Positions 28,435 through 38,144 are shown, counted from the stretch's first letter. The stretch is 64,000 bases of DNA from Microbulbifer variabilis ATCC 700307 (GCF_000380565.1 NZ_AQYJ01000028.1:186001-250000), one strand, 5' to 3'. Notes: generated by a model from the letters alone, not told the origin. Numbers and translations are program-made.

Positions 28435-29778
28435 TTATGGGGCTGCATTGGTATCAGGCCTTCCCACACAATAGTAATCAAATCCATCTTCCTGCATTTC
28501 GCTTGGCTCATACTGATTGCGGCCATCGAAAATGACTGGAGAAACCAAAGTTGCTTTCAGTTCATCTGTATCGATGCTTTTGAACTGTTGCCATTCTGTA
28601 GCGATAATCAGGGCATTGGCGTTTTGCAGTGCCTCATTTTTTGATGCACAGAGTTTTAGGTCTGCTCGATTTCCATAGATACGGCGACACTCTTCTATGG
28701 CTTCAGGATCGAAAGCCTGAACCCGTGCACCCTGCTCCCACAAGCGTTCTAGTAGGATACGGCTCGGTGCCTCTCGCATGTCGTCAGTGTTGGGTTTAAA
28801 AGAAAGGCCCCAGAGCGCAAAGGTTTTCCCTTTCAGGTTCCCCTTAAAATGTCCCACAATTTTCTCGGCTAGATAGTGTTTCTGCTGTTCGTTGCGTGAT
28901 TCGACTGCAGAGAGGATGTCCGCCGACAAGCCTAATTGCTGTGCAGAAGAAATCAGGGCTTTGACATCTTTTGGGAAACAAGAGCCGCCATAACCGATGC
29001 CAGCATAAATAAAGTGATAGCCAACCCGTGGGTCAGAGCCGATACCTTTGCGCACGGCCTCGATATCAGCACCAACTTTATCGGCAATATTTGCCATCTC
29101 ATTCATAAAGCTGATTTTGGTAGCGAGCATACAGTTAGCCGCATACTTGGTCAGCTCTGCGCTTTTAACATCCATAACGAGAATCTTCTCGTGGTTGCGA
29201 TTAAATGGCGCGTATAGATGGCGGAGTTTTTGCTCCGATTCGGCCTCAGAGGTGCCTATTATGATGCGATCAGGGCGCATGCAATCTGAGACAGCAGATC
29301 CCTCCTTGAGAAACTCCGGATTTGAAATAATATCAAATGTTAAATCGGGTCTATTGCGGCCAGTTAGCTGCTGTTCGACTGTCGCGCGGACTTTGTCGGC
29401 AGTACCTACGGGCACCGTTGACTTTGTGATAATAAATTTTTTGCTGTCCATATGCTGCGCAATAGTCTTTGCAACGGTAAGGACGTGTCTAAGATCGGCG
29501 GAGCCATCCTCATCTGGTGGCGTGCCGACCGCAATAAAAATAAGCTCTCCATGTTCAACACCATAAGCGGCATTGGTCGAGAATGACAAATTGCCGGTGT
29601 TGATCCCACTTTTCACCATCGGCTCAAGGCCTGGCTCGAAAATAGGGATATGCCCCTGTTTCAGACGCTCGACTTTGTCATTATCAATATCAATACAGAC
29701 TACTTTATTGCCGGCCTCAGCCAGTACAGCAGCTTGCACCAGACCTACGTAACCGGTGCCGAAAACGGTGACATTCAT
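28435..29778 (-). CDS. ugd: UDP-glucose 6-dehydrogenase
   Basis: Ugd oxidises UDP-glucose to UDP-glucuronate, a precursor for capsule, LPS or aminoarabinose units. The 447-residue product begins with the NAD-binding motif VTVFGTGYVGLVQAAVLAEAG. It has TKSTVPVGTADKV, FLKEGSAVSD, the catalytic Cys in YGGSCFPKDVKAL, and WGLSFKPNTDDMREAPS. Its start codon shares one base with the stop of the upstream O-antigen-ligase-like gene (TGATG), so the two are translationally coupled and belong to one polysaccharide operon. Confidence 0.95.
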   Translation of the reverse strand: MNVTVFGTGYVGLVQAAVLAEAGNKVVCIDIDNDKVERLKQGHIPIFEPGLEPMVKSGINTGNLSFSTNAAYGVEHGELIFIAVGTPPDEDGSADLRHVLTVAKTIAQHMDSKKFIITKSTVPVGTADKVRATVEQQLTGRNRPDLTFDIISNPEFLKEGSAVSDCMRPDRIIIGTSEAESEQKLRHLYAPFNRNHEKILVMDVKSAELTKYAANCMLATKISFMNEMANIADKVGADIEAVRKGIGSDPRVGYHFIYAGIGYGGSCFPKDVKALISSAQQLGLSADILSAVESRNEQQKHYLAEKIVGHFKGNLKGKTFALWGLSFKPNTDDMREAPSRILLERLWEQGARVQAFDPEAIEECRRIYGNRADLKLCASKNEALQNANALIIATEWQQFKSIDTDELKATLVSPVIFDGRNQYEPSEMQEDGFDYYCVGRPDTNAAP

Positions 29779-31079
29779 CAGTTTGACTCAATATTTGGAG
29801 GAGTTTGTTTCTGGTAGATCTGCTGGTAAGCAGAGCCCGAGGGCCTGAGTTTACCTTGCTCAAGATAACTGCGGGCCAAAAGGATTGCGAGAGGAGCCCA
29901 ATAGAAGAACCAGATGTAGTTAGGTTTGACCAAAGGTTGTTGGGCGTAAATTAGCATCGCTAAAGTACCGAACAGGAACCAGGCAACATATAAGCCTGGA
30001 ACCCAACTAAGTAGGTTTTTCTTGGTTGCGACAGTGTAAAGCACACCTAGCCCCTGCCAAGCACAAGCTGCGATGCCGAGTAGGCCTGTAAAGCGAGCCA
30101 CATCCAAGAGGTAGTTATGTGGATGAGGCAGTACATAATTTAGCGTGATAAATTGCTTGTGAACCAGCCCTGAGCCAACGATAGGGGAGAGCATAAATTC
30201 TTCGAAAGTTTTGCCCCATAGTTCCAGGCGAGCTGAATAGGCGACGCTTCGATGGAATAGCGGCAAGTCACCAAACATAATAAAGTAGGCAAAGGGTATA
30301 GCAGTAAAAAGTACCAGTGCCACAAGTATTTTGAATATACGCGAAGGAGTTAGAGTTGCTGAGAGTAGAATAGCAACCCCTGCCATTATTATCGGAATCT
30401 TGGTCTGTGAAAGAAAAATATAGGTGCAGGAAATCACTAATCCAGTCCAAGATAGCCAGCGCCAAAATAGAGAGGAGTGCCTGATTCCATAGCAGCAGAA
30501 CAACGCGTGGAAGCCAAATAGCATGCCGGTTTTATCAATATTCCCTTCTAAAGATACTCCACCTATACGGTAAAATTTCTGAAACCCACCATCAATACCA
30601 TATGCAATTAATGAGGCGATCCCGGAAACTAATCCCACTAAAATTATTGCAAGTAATAGGTTTCGTAAAATTTTATCTCCATATTGTTCTAATAATAGAT
30701 ATATCGCACAGTAAAAAGCCGCTAAATAGAGTACCAGCTTCCAGTAGTATGTTGCCTCTCGCACGACATCAGCATTCGCACCGTCGGCCCAAAAAGTGGA
30801 TAGTGCCAATATCAAAGGAAGGCTGCAAAAAGCAACAAATTGCCATGAAAATATGAACGAATAGTCTTTCCTCCAAGGCAGCAGAAAAAGTGTCGCTGGC
30901 AGTAAAGTTAAATAGAAGCTTGTTTGTACGCCCGAGACCTTGGGAGTCAGGTAAAAACCGCAAAGCAGAAGGAATAGCCCCAAGTAAACTATGCGGAGCG
31001 GTATAGAGACCCACCTGGAATCTTGCCTTCGGTAACGTGCTGGAGGGAGTGGATTGGAGTTACTTCCAGTTTCTGACAT
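29778..31079 (-). CDS. O-antigen ligase / Wzy-like membrane protein
   Basis: The product is about 433 residues from the ATG at 31077-31079 (MSETGSNSNPLPPARYRR). The frame stays open for 84 codons upstream, but that part is unlike a membrane protein start. There is no clear Shine-Dalgarno at either. About eleven hydrophobic segments are present, with a large periplasmic loop (roughly residues 260-330) containing the family-like GSGLVHKQF and LPHPHNYLLDVARFTGLLG. The HPHNYLLDV motif is typical of O-antigen ligases (Wzy_C superfamily). It probably joins or polymerises glycan on a lipid carrier at the periplasmic face. Confidence 0.82.
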   Translation of the reverse strand: MSETGSNSNPLPPARYRRQDSRWVSIPLRIVYLGLFLLLCGFYLTPKVSGVQTSFYLTLLPATLFLLPWRKDYSFIFSWQFVAFCSLPLILALSTFWADGANADVVREATYYWKLVLYLAAFYCAIYLLLEQYGDKILRNLLLAIILVGLVSGIASLIAYGIDGGFQKFYRIGGVSLEGNIDKTGMLFGFHALFCCYGIRHSSLFWRWLSWTGLVISCTYIFLSQTKIPIIMAGVAILLSATLTPSRIFKILVALVLFTAIPFAYFIMFGDLPLFHRSVAYSARLELWGKTFEEFMLSPIVGSGLVHKQFITLNYVLPHPHNYLLDVARFTGLLGIAACAWQGLGVLYTVATKKNLLSWVPGLYVAWFLFGTLAMLIYAQQPLVKPNYIWFFYWAPLAILLARSYLEQGKLRPSGSAYQQIYQKQTPPNIESN

Positions 31080-31412
31080 AACTAAGTGTGTAGTTGATAA
31101 TGTTTCTGCTTTAGGCAAACAAGGCTTGCTGAAGCTGCCCATGGGTTGCCAACGGTAAATGCTATAGCAATACTCTGGGGAGCTTAAGATGGATACAATC
31201 TTCGAAATAGGTAATATATTTAGTGCATTGATAAGTTTTAGATGTGCAGGGTTCTTAGCATCCGCACAACCGGCTGGAAGGTTATACTGGAAGAGGTGAG
31301 GGTTCAACAGTGGCGGCCCCTGTAAAAGCATCTACAAGATTTTAGCAATTGGCGCCAGTAAGTTGATGACTTGTTTAATAATTGGCCTCTGTTTGCATAT
31401 CAAGGATTTCTT
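31080..31412. other. Divergent intergenic region in the polysaccharide block
   Basis: These 333 bp separate the divergently transcribed O-antigen-ligase-like and ELM1-family genes and should contain promoters for both. I find no convincing promoter, operator or RNA structure. The minus-strand open frame across part of it looks like a fortuitous extension. Confidence 0.4.
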
Positions 31413-32303
31413 TTGCAACTGACAATATGGTGCTTTCTAGATGGTAACCGCGCACACGAAAAGCAAAGTGCGGCATTGATCACTGGGTTGCGAAGTAGTT
31501 TCGTGGGCCAGATTAGGAGCTTTGATATCTCCACTTCCATTACGGCCTCTAATATCCTTTTCGGAACTGCCGGTGAGATTCCCAAGCTCCCTAAGCCGGA
31601 TTTTCTGATTGGAACTGGCCGCCGAAGTCGTTTGCCTATGTTAGCTGCACGTCACCGTTTTGGGGGGCGTGCAGTAGCTATTAACCTCCCACAGTTGCCA
31701 TTTCGCTGGTTTGACTTTTCGATAGTGCCAGAGCACGACCGCCCGCCTCCTTTAGATAATGTGATTCTCAGTCAGGGTGCACTGACAGGCCCTTTGCCAC
31801 AAGGGTCTAAAAAATCTGGGCGGGGGCTAATATTACTGGGGGGACCAAGTAGTCACTATTCATGGGATGACAGTGCTATTCATCACCAAGTGGATCAGTT
31901 ACTTCAACAACCTCTTAAATGGCAGTTGTCCAATAGCCGCAGAACTCCTGAGAGCACGATTACTTCACTATTGGTAGACAATGTCCAGATGGTGGATTGG
32001 CGTACCTGCTCCCCCATGTGGTTACAAGAAGAGATGGCGGCGGCTGAGCAAATTTGGGTTAGTGAAGACAGTATCTCTATGCTGTTTGAATCTTTACAGA
32101 GCAGTGCCCAGGTGGGTGTTATGCGTGTGCCAAGTCGAGCACGATCCAATAAAGTCAGGGCTGCGGTGCAAAGGTTGGTAGACCAGGGAATTATTAGTGA
32201 CCAAGTAGCTGAGGTGGCAAAACAAAAGCGACGAGAGCCTTTGGATCAATATCTCCTATGTGCCCAGGCTTTACTCCGCCGCTGCGACTTGCCATTTCGC
32301 TAG
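31413..32303 (+). CDS. ELM1-family (PF06258, DUF1022) protein
   Basis: About 296 residues from a TTG at 31413, chosen because AAGGA lies 6 nt upstream and the family starts with this strand (LQLTIWCFLDGNRAHEKQSA); the alternative is an ATG at 31371. It matches bacterial ELM1-like proteins: the N-terminal W-D-G-x-x-H-E-x-Q pattern, LPKPDFLIGTGRRS, SQGALTGP, LLGGPSSHYSWDD and WVSEDSISMLFE. Bacterial members have a glycosyltransferase-B-like look and lie in LPS/lipid A loci, but their reaction is not established. It overlaps the convergent kinase-like gene by 4 bp. Confidence 0.8.
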   Translation: MQLTIWCFLDGNRAHEKQSAALITGLRSSFVGQIRSFDISTSITASNILFGTAGEIPKLPKPDFLIGTGRRSRLPMLAARHRFGGRAVAINLPQLPFRWFDFSIVPEHDRPPPLDNVILSQGALTGPLPQGSKKSGRGLILLGGPSSHYSWDDSAIHHQVDQLLQQPLKWQLSNSRRTPESTITSLLVDNVQMVDWRTCSPMWLQEEMAAAEQIWVSEDSISMLFESLQSSAQVGVMRVPSRARSNKVRAAVQRLVDQGIISDQVAEVAKQKRREPLDQYLLCAQALLRRCDLPFR

Positions 32304-32965
32304 TGTTTGAGGCCTTGAGACTCAAACTTCCTCCAGGGGGTTTTCTTATCTGAAATCTCCCACTCAACTCGAAGCCACATGCGCCGGATTCGCCGCTGAA
32401 TGTAGCGTTTGGCGAAGTAGTCAGAAATTTGAGGCAAGGGCAAAAAAGATGCACAACCCAAGCCATCAATAATATAAATTTCTAATTTTTCATTTTCCCT
32501 GCGCACAACTAGATTGTGTGCAATCAGGTTCTTGGTCAGTACACCATACTCCAAGAGCCATGCTGCAAAGCGTTCAAGGGCAGATCTTATTTCACTGTTT
32601 AGGCCATGCTTATTCAGATATTGGCGCAAGGTAGGGGCTGGGTTGCCCTCGCTCTCCAGGATAAGGTCTGTTACTGCACCGGGGCCCAGACTGGTTTGTT
32701 GTATCCCGTACCAGCGAGGTAAATGTTGCCAGAGGCCTTCTTTATTTTGCTGGATAGCTTTTTGCGAATAGCCTTCTTGTTCACGCAAATTATCATCAAA
32801 ATCATCTTCACCGCGCCACTTTTTGTACCATGGTGCTCGTCCGAGCAATTCTGCGGTGCGCCCTGGGCGCATAACCTTTATGCAGAGCAGAGGTTTCTCT
32901 GGGTGGCGGTAGCAAAAGCGGTTCCCACCACTGGCAAAAGGCTTACTGTAGCCTAAATCAATCAC
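32300..32965 (-). CDS. YrbL-family kinase-like protein
   Basis: The 221-residue product fits the YrbL (PF10707) family of small kinase-fold proteins. The N-terminus FASGGNRFCYRHPEKPLLCIKV resembles a glycine loop plus the ATP-anchoring Lys. The middle has LREQEGYSQKAI. The later LTKNLIAHNLVVRRENEKLEIYIIDGLG resembles catalytic and metal-binding loops of kinases. In E. coli yrbL is under PhoP/PmrA control; a role in modifying LPS sugars, as for Kdo or heptose kinases, would fit the neighbours but is inference. The upstream glycosyltransferase gene ends 5 bp away, so the two are probably cotranscribed. Confidence 0.75.
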   Translation of the reverse strand: MIDLGYSKPFASGGNRFCYRHPEKPLLCIKVMRPGRTAELLGRAPWYKKWRGEDDFDDNLREQEGYSQKAIQQNKEGLWQHLPRWYGIQQTSLGPGAVTDLILESEGNPAPTLRQYLNKHGLNSEIRSALERFAAWLLEYGVLTKNLIAHNLVVRRENEKLEIYIIDGLGCASFLPLPQISDYFAKRYIQRRIRRMWLRVEWEISDKKTPWRKFESQGLKH

Positions 32966-32969
32966 TATA

Positions 32970-34088
32970 TCAGGCTCCGGGCGACTTTTTGATCATGGTT
33001 TCATAGACTTCGATGGTATGTTCTGCTTGGCGCTTGAGGGTAAAGTCTTCAGAAAGGGAGGCTTTTTGTTTTGGGCCTTTTAGCAATTCCCGTGAGCGAT
33101 TATAAAGTGCTTCAGCATCGTTTTGCTCTACCAACCCTTGTGGAAAGCAAACACGCAGAGACTCTGCGGGACCACCGATGTTGTATCCAATTACGGGTGT
33201 TCCCATAGCTGCAGATTCTATCACGGTACGTCCAAATGGCTCAGGTCGTTTGGATAGGTTGTACACGAGACGAGATTCCTTATACCAATAACGAATATCA
33301 CTACGATGGCCGACAAAGGTAAGGTGCCCCTCTATTCCTTTCTCTCTTACTTTTTGTTTCAGTTCCTTTTCATAGTGGCTCTTGTTAGCTTCAGCCCCAC
33401 CGAGAATGATCCCATGAATATCATGATGCTTACTGATCAAACGCTGGATTAGCTCAATAAAATCCTCTTGACCTTTCCAGCGAGTCAGCCTGCCGGGCAA
33501 GAGAAGCCATTGCTTATTTGCTAGATTTGGATATTCCTTCTCAATGTTCGCTTTCCAGTCAGCTGGAACCGAGATGTTGGGATTGAATTCCTCGGTATCA
33601 ACTCCGCGATAGATCACTTCTGGGGGACGTTGTAGATAGGCTTGGTAATTATCATGTAAGTAATCGTTCACGCACTCGGATATTGCGATTACCTGCTCGC
33701 TCCGGGCCATAATGGCACTGTAGCGATTAATTGAATACAGGCCGTGGGCGGTGCTAATTAGGCGTGGCCGCGACTGGATATCTAGTTTTCTCCAAGCCAA
33801 GAAAGTGAGCCAGGCGGGGACCCTGGATCGAACATGCAATATATCTGGAGCTTCCCATTCGATAAGTTGTCTTAACGGTCTAACCTGTAGCAAACTACTT
33901 AGGGACTTTTTGTGGATAGGCAGTGTAAAATGCCTGGACCCTTCGGATTCCAATTTTGGAACCATGGTGCCCCCAGAAGATACAACGATAGAAGTGTGGC
34001 CGGCTTGAATGAGCATTCTTGCCAAGTCGAGCGTACCCCGCTCGACTCCCCCGGAGTTTAAAGCGGGAAGCAGTTGCATTACTTTCAT
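32970..34088 (-). CDS. Glycosyltransferase family 4 (GT-B fold)
   Basis: The 372-residue product starts at the ATG 34086-34088 (MKVMQLLPALNSGGVERGTL); an in-frame Met lies four codons earlier. The N-terminal GT4 acceptor domain has the NSGGVERGTLDLAR loop. The C-terminal nucleotide-sugar domain has LLPGRLTRWKGQEDFIEL, GHRSDIRYWY and the retaining-GT4 E-x7-E region RPEPFGRTVIESAAMGTPVIGYNIGGPAE. It probably adds a sugar to the LPS core or another surface glycan at the cytosolic face. Donor and acceptor cannot be inferred. It is followed closely by the YrbL-like gene. Confidence 0.88.
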   Translation of the reverse strand: MKVMQLLPALNSGGVERGTLDLARMLIQAGHTSIVVSSGGTMVPKLESEGSRHFTLPIHKKSLSSLLQVRPLRQLIEWEAPDILHVRSRVPAWLTFLAWRKLDIQSRPRLISTAHGLYSINRYSAIMARSEQVIAISECVNDYLHDNYQAYLQRPPEVIYRGVDTEEFNPNISVPADWKANIEKEYPNLANKQWLLLPGRLTRWKGQEDFIELIQRLISKHHDIHGIILGGAEANKSHYEKELKQKVREKGIEGHLTFVGHRSDIRYWYKESRLVYNLSKRPEPFGRTVIESAAMGTPVIGYNIGGPAESLRVCFPQGLVEQNDAEALYNRSRELLKGPKQKASLSEDFTLKRQAEHTIEVYETMIKKSPGA

Positions 34089-34277
34089 GGATTGTTTCAC
34101 GACATAAGTGTGTACTAGGTATTACTCAGACTGTCTAGCTCAACGGGCAATAAGTTGATGAGCTGACTACAGGCTTACTAAAAGTCAAATATTATAGACA
34201 TGCCAAATAGAGGGGTATAGGCTGCGCTGCTATTGCTAACGCCCTGATTTAATATTTGGTTGTTTGTGGAGTTTAAA

Positions 34278-35198
34278 TTGCGACCACTGCTAGACATTTG
34301 TATCTGCACCTGCAAAAGGCCGGAGCAACTTCGCGTTGCTTTGCAAAGTCTTGCCGAGCTTGATTTACCTGCAGATGCAGATGTAAGTGTGACAGTAGTG
34401 GATAATGACCCTGAGGAGCAGGGGGGGAAGGCGGTAGTGGAGTCCTTCGCAACAGATTCGTCCCTCCCAATTCTTTACGTCCTTGAAGAACGCCGTGGAA
34501 TTCCCATTGCTCGCAATCGCTGTATTCAAGAGGCACAGGGCAAAAATGCGGATTACCTTATTTTTATTGATGATGATGAATGGGTGGCTCGAGACTGGCT
34601 GGTCAAGTTGTTTCGATTTGCTCAAGAGCTTGGTGGCAACACGGTAGTAAATGGTAGTGTGATACGGGAATTGCCAGACTCAGTGCCGACTTATTACTCA
34701 AGATATTTCTCTCGAAGGAAGAGGCAAACAGGTGATCACCTCACCTACTGTGCCACCAATAATGTCCTGATTCCAATGAAAATAATTCGTGAGTTTAGCT
34801 TGTCCTTTGATGAGCGGGATCCCTTTGGAGGTGGTGAGGATGTGTTGTTCTTTTCTGAGCTGCATACCAAGGGTGGAGACATCATTCATTGCGCTGAAGC
34901 AAAAGTATTCGAACCTGTACCAATAAGCCGCGCGAACTTACGCTGGCTTTCCCGTCGCAAATATTCAGCAGGTATCACGCTTGCAAAGCAAAAGTTGCAA
35001 TCTGGGCGCAGTCGGCTAGGAATTTTACTTTCAGCGATATTCCAACTTATGGTTGCAGGGGTTCTCTGCTTGTTTGGCTTGGTTTTTGGAGGGCTCCGCC
35101 TGGGTTCCCGGCCTTGGTTGCGCCTATGTCGTTCTGTAGGCATGGCCTGTGGAGTGTTTGGGGCTCGCTCAGATTTTTACCGGGTTGTGGACTGCTAG
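34278..35198 (+). CDS. Glycosyltransferase family 2 (GT-A fold)
   Basis: About 306 residues from a TTG at 34278, chosen because GGAG lies 6 nt upstream; the frame is open a few codons further (34260). The protein begins RPLLDICICTCKRPEQLRVAL as GT2 enzymes do, and has VTVVDNDPEEQ. The metal-binding DxD-like run is DYLIFIDDDEWVARDWL, followed by GGGEDVLFFSELHTKGG. Two hydrophobic segments near residues 245-290 may tether it to the membrane. GT2 proteins of this size near waaA often build LPS core. waaA begins about 100 bp downstream on the same strand. Confidence 0.88.
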   Translation: MRPLLDICICTCKRPEQLRVALQSLAELDLPADADVSVTVVDNDPEEQGGKAVVESFATDSSLPILYVLEERRGIPIARNRCIQEAQGKNADYLIFIDDDEWVARDWLVKLFRFAQELGGNTVVNGSVIRELPDSVPTYYSRYFSRRKRQTGDHLTYCATNNVLIPMKIIREFSLSFDERDPFGGGEDVLFFSELHTKGGDIIHCAEAKVFEPVPISRANLRWLSRRKYSAGITLAKQKLQSGRSRLGILLSAIFQLMVAGVLCLFGLVFGGLRLGSRPWLRLCRSVGMACGVFGARSDFYRVVDC

Positions 35199-35301
35199 TA
35201 AGTCACATAAAAAGTTCAAGTTGTACTCTCTGCCTGTAAGATAGCTGGCTGGAGCTTCGGCTCGGATTCCAAATAATTGCCAACTGGTGACAGCTGGATA
35301 T

Positions 35302-36600
35302 ATGCAGACCCTTTACAACTGGCTTTTTCGCTTAGCCATTCCATTTATTTTTTTTCGGTTATGGTGGCGCGGCCGTAGCCAGCCAGCTTATCGTCAGCGT
35401 TTCGAGGAGCGGCTGGGACGGGTGCCAAAACGCTATAGTCAAGCTCCATTAATATGGGTTCACTCCGTATCTGTGGGGGAGACCCTCGCTGCGATCCCCG
35501 TTATTGCTCAATTAGCAGCTCGCTATCCTGATTGGCATTGGCTGGTTACAACGAGTACCCCTACAGGCTCCGAGCGGGTTACAAAGTCCTTAAGCCCGAT
35601 TTTGGGCGGCCGCCTGCTCCATTATTACCTACCTTATGACTTACCCGAGTTCCTCAATCCATTTCTGGAAGCTCTCAACCCCACTATGTTGGTGATTGTA
35701 GAGACCGAATTGTGGCCAAACCTTCTGCGTTTATGTCGAAAGAGGGCGATCCCTGCATTGCTTGCCAATGCACGTTTGAGTGAGAAATCTGCCCGGGGTT
35801 ATGGGCGATTTATTGGGTTTACCCGCTCAATGTTGGGCAATTTGGATAAAGTTGTTGCCCAGTACCCAGTAGACGCTGAACGTTTTGTTTCTCTGGGCTT
35901 GCCTCGAGAGAAAGTAGTGGCCAGCGGCAATATTAAGTTTGACCTGGATATTGACCTGGGCCTCATCAGCGAAGCGCAGGCGCTATCCCACCAATGGCGC
36001 GGCTCTTTAAATCGTAAGGTTTGGCTGGCAGCCAGCACCCATGCCGGCGAGGATGAGATCATACTGGATGCGTTCTCTACCCTGATTAAGGACTTTTCAG
36101 ATCTGCTTTTAGTCTTGGTACCGCGTCACCCTCAGCGTTTTGATGATGTTGCCCGTTTATGTCAGGAGCGAGGCTTTCAGGTTTCAAGGCGCAGTAGTGG
36201 TGGTGCTCCAAAAGCGGATGATCAGGTTCTTTTAGGGGATACCATGGGTGAGCTACTGCGTTTCTATGGTGCCTGTGATGTGGCTTTTGTGGGGGGGAGC
36301 CTGGTCCCTGTGGGAGGGCACAATATGATTGAGCCGGCGGCCTGGGGGATACCGACTATCTCCGGGCCATACATGCATAACTTCGCGACCGTGGCTGATC
36401 TTTTAAAGAATGCTGGCGGATTGGCAATTGCGGCGGATGCTGTATCACTGAGTAATCAGATAAAGCAGTGGTTACTGAACGATAAGGAGCGACAGGTCTT
36501 AGGTCAACGAGCTAGGGCAGTAGCGAAGCAAAATAGTGGGGCTTTGCAGCGCCTGCTAGAAGAGATAGACAGGCTGATGCCGAGTTCAGGAAAAGTGTGA
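35302..36600 (+). CDS. waaA: Kdo transferase (3-deoxy-D-manno-octulosonate transferase)
   Basis: WaaA adds Kdo from CMP-Kdo to lipid IVA, starting the LPS inner core at the inner membrane. About 432 residues from the ATG at 35302 (an in-frame GTG lies at 35287). The membrane anchor is at about 5-22. GT30 motifs are RQRFEERLGRVP, LIWVHSVSVGETLAAIPVI, VIVETELWPNLL, NARLSEKSARGY, LAASTHAGEDE, LVPRHPQRFDDV and FVGGSLVPVGGHNMIEPAAWG. The gene closes the polysaccharide block, and a hairpin at its stop separates it from convergent tolC. Confidence 0.95.
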   Translation: MQTLYNWLFRLAIPFIFFRLWWRGRSQPAYRQRFEERLGRVPKRYSQAPLIWVHSVSVGETLAAIPVIAQLAARYPDWHWLVTTSTPTGSERVTKSLSPILGGRLLHYYLPYDLPEFLNPFLEALNPTMLVIVETELWPNLLRLCRKRAIPALLANARLSEKSARGYGRFIGFTRSMLGNLDKVVAQYPVDAERFVSLGLPREKVVASGNIKFDLDIDLGLISEAQALSHQWRGSLNRKVWLAASTHAGEDEIILDAFSTLIKDFSDLLLVLVPRHPQRFDDVARLCQERGFQVSRRSSGGAPKADDQVLLGDTMGELLRFYGACDVAFVGGSLVPVGGHNMIEPAAWGIPTISGPYMHNFATVADLLKNAGGLAIAADAVSLSNQIKQWLLNDKERQVLGQRARAVAKQNSGALQRLLEEIDRLMPSSGKV

Positions 36601-36630
36601 GCGGCTCTCTTGGAGCTGCTCACATTTCTT
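36596..36630. terminator. Long hairpin between convergent waaA and tolC
   Basis: TGTGAGCGGCTC (36596-36607) pairs with GAGCTGCTCACA (36613-36624), 12 bp with one G-T wobble and a 5-nt loop. It overlaps the waaA stop codon. A short T-rich tail follows on plus. It is likely a shared terminator. Confidence 0.65.
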
Positions 36631-36644
36631 TGGAGTCGAGTTAG

Positions 36645-38144
36645 CTACTTGGAACCGCTTGGGCCGGCTTCCGCTACACGGTGAACATTGTTGGCCGGGT
36701 TCAACATAACATCCAATTCTTGTAGATCCTGTGGTGAAAGGAGACCCGCTACCTGCTTAAGGCTTAAGGTGTTGATGATGTAGTCGTAGAGGGCGTTGGC
36801 ATATTCGGTTTGATTTGAATAAAGGGTGTTTTGCGCTAAAAGCACATCTACGATATTGCGCGTACCCACCTCGTAGCCGGCTTGAGTGGCATCCAATGCA
36901 CTCTTTGCGGAGACCACAGCCTGTTGTCGGGCTGCCACACGGGATACATCTGTTACCACTGCACGATGTAGGGTGCGGGTGTTTTGGATAGTATTGCGTT
37001 CAGCCAGGTTGCGCAGGTCTTGTGCTTGAAAGGATAAGTTACGCGCTTCACGTCGATTGGCGCTCAAAAGGCCACCAGTATAAATCGGTATATTCAGTGT
37101 GACTGCGGCTACAGAATCACGGTCGTCCAAGTCCCTGGGAAACTCAGTATCTGATTGGCGAGTCTCGTCTCTGAATCTCACACGTTCAGTACCGTTTGAG
37201 GTGAGCTTGTTATAGGAGAGGGAGCCGGTAAGAGTGGGCAGGTGCTCACTGGCGGCAGAACGGGCATTGTAGCGGGCCGCCTCGGCATTCAGTCGTGCAG
37301 CTTTCAAGTCGAAGTTATTGGCCAAAGCGAAGTCGACCCAGTCTGCACGTTCAGCCGGCACCGGAGGTGCGACTTGGAAGGTATCTACGAGAGGAGCAAC
37401 CTCATCGTGATAGCTACCGGTGAGGATTGATAGGGCATCGAAGTTACTGAGCAGCTCGTCTTGAGCGGTTAAGCGGCGGGCTACAGAGCTGTCGAAGGCC
37501 GCCTGGGAATCATACACATCAGTAATTGCGGTTAGGCCTACTTCGAATCGCTGCTGAGTTTGCTCCAACTGCTTGGCTAGGGCTTTCTCCTCGGCCACTG
37601 CGGATTCCAGGATGTCATAGGCGCGTAGTACATCGAAATAGGCTGTGGCGACTCGAAGCATCATTTCTTGCTGATTGGCACTAAATTCTGCAGTAGCAAC
37701 TTTGGTTAATCTTTTACCCCGTTGGTAATCAAACCAAGCAGGGGCGTCAAAAATTGCTTGGGTCAGTGTGGCATTGTACACCCTATTTTGATAGGTCCCG
37801 GTTGATCTTCGGTTAAAGTCAACTAGATCACCATCAACGGGGCCATCTTCAAGAATTTGTGCCCCGTTTGAGATGTTAAATTCATGGACTCTGGAGGCCT
37901 CGAATCTGGCATTTACCTGCGGCAATAGCGGTGCTCGCAGCTGGTTCTTTGCCTCGATACCTGCATGGTAGGTGGCTCGATCGGCGGCAAGTTGCTGATC
38001 GTTATCTAGCGCCTGAGTATAAATATCCCACAGGGTGTCGGCCTGGGCCTGCATGGCACCGAATCCGAGTAGGGCGGCGGCGAGTAGTTTCTTCAGTGGA
38101 CGCAACTGGCGGCCTCGCGGCTCTGTGCGGTTACTTCTTTTCAT
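36645..38144 (-). CDS. tolC: TolC-family outer-membrane efflux channel
   Basis: The product is 499 residues from the ATG at 38142-38144, with AGGAAG at 9 nt; a TTG three codons upstream is too close to that site. A signal peptide ends near AMQAQA-DTLWDIY (about 35). The mature part has two repeated halves of long helices, each with OEP-family features (DIYTQALDNDQQLAADRATY; SQAAFDSSVARRLTAQDELL; LHRAVVTDVSRVAARQQAV; GYEVGTRNIVDVLLAQ). TolC trimers form the outer-membrane exit duct for multidrug pumps and type I secretion. Position opposite the nudF-to-parE group is as in E. coli. Confidence 0.95.
   Translation of the reverse strand: MKRSNRTEPRGRQLRPLKKLLAAALLGFGAMQAQADTLWDIYTQALDNDQQLAADRATYHAGIEAKNQLRAPLLPQVNARFEASRVHEFNISNGAQILEDGPVDGDLVDFNRRSTGTYQNRVYNATLTQAIFDAPAWFDYQRGKRLTKVATAEFSANQQEMMLRVATAYFDVLRAYDILESAVAEEKALAKQLEQTQQRFEVGLTAITDVYDSQAAFDSSVARRLTAQDELLSNFDALSILTGSYHDEVAPLVDTFQVAPPVPAERADWVDFALANNFDLKAARLNAEAARYNARSAASEHLPTLTGSLSYNKLTSNGTERVRFRDETRQSDTEFPRDLDDRDSVAAVTLNIPIYTGGLLSANRREARNLSFQAQDLRNLAERNTIQNTRTLHRAVVTDVSRVAARQQAVVSAKSALDATQAGYEVGTRNIVDVLLAQNTLYSNQTEYANALYDYIINTLSLKQVAGLLSPQDLQELDVMLNPANNVHRVAEAGPSGSK

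Noticed and set aside
31080-31331. N-terminal extension of the O-antigen-ligase-like protein by 84 codons
   Set aside because: The extension lacks membrane or signal features and a ribosome-binding site. The protein makes sense from the ATG at 31079.
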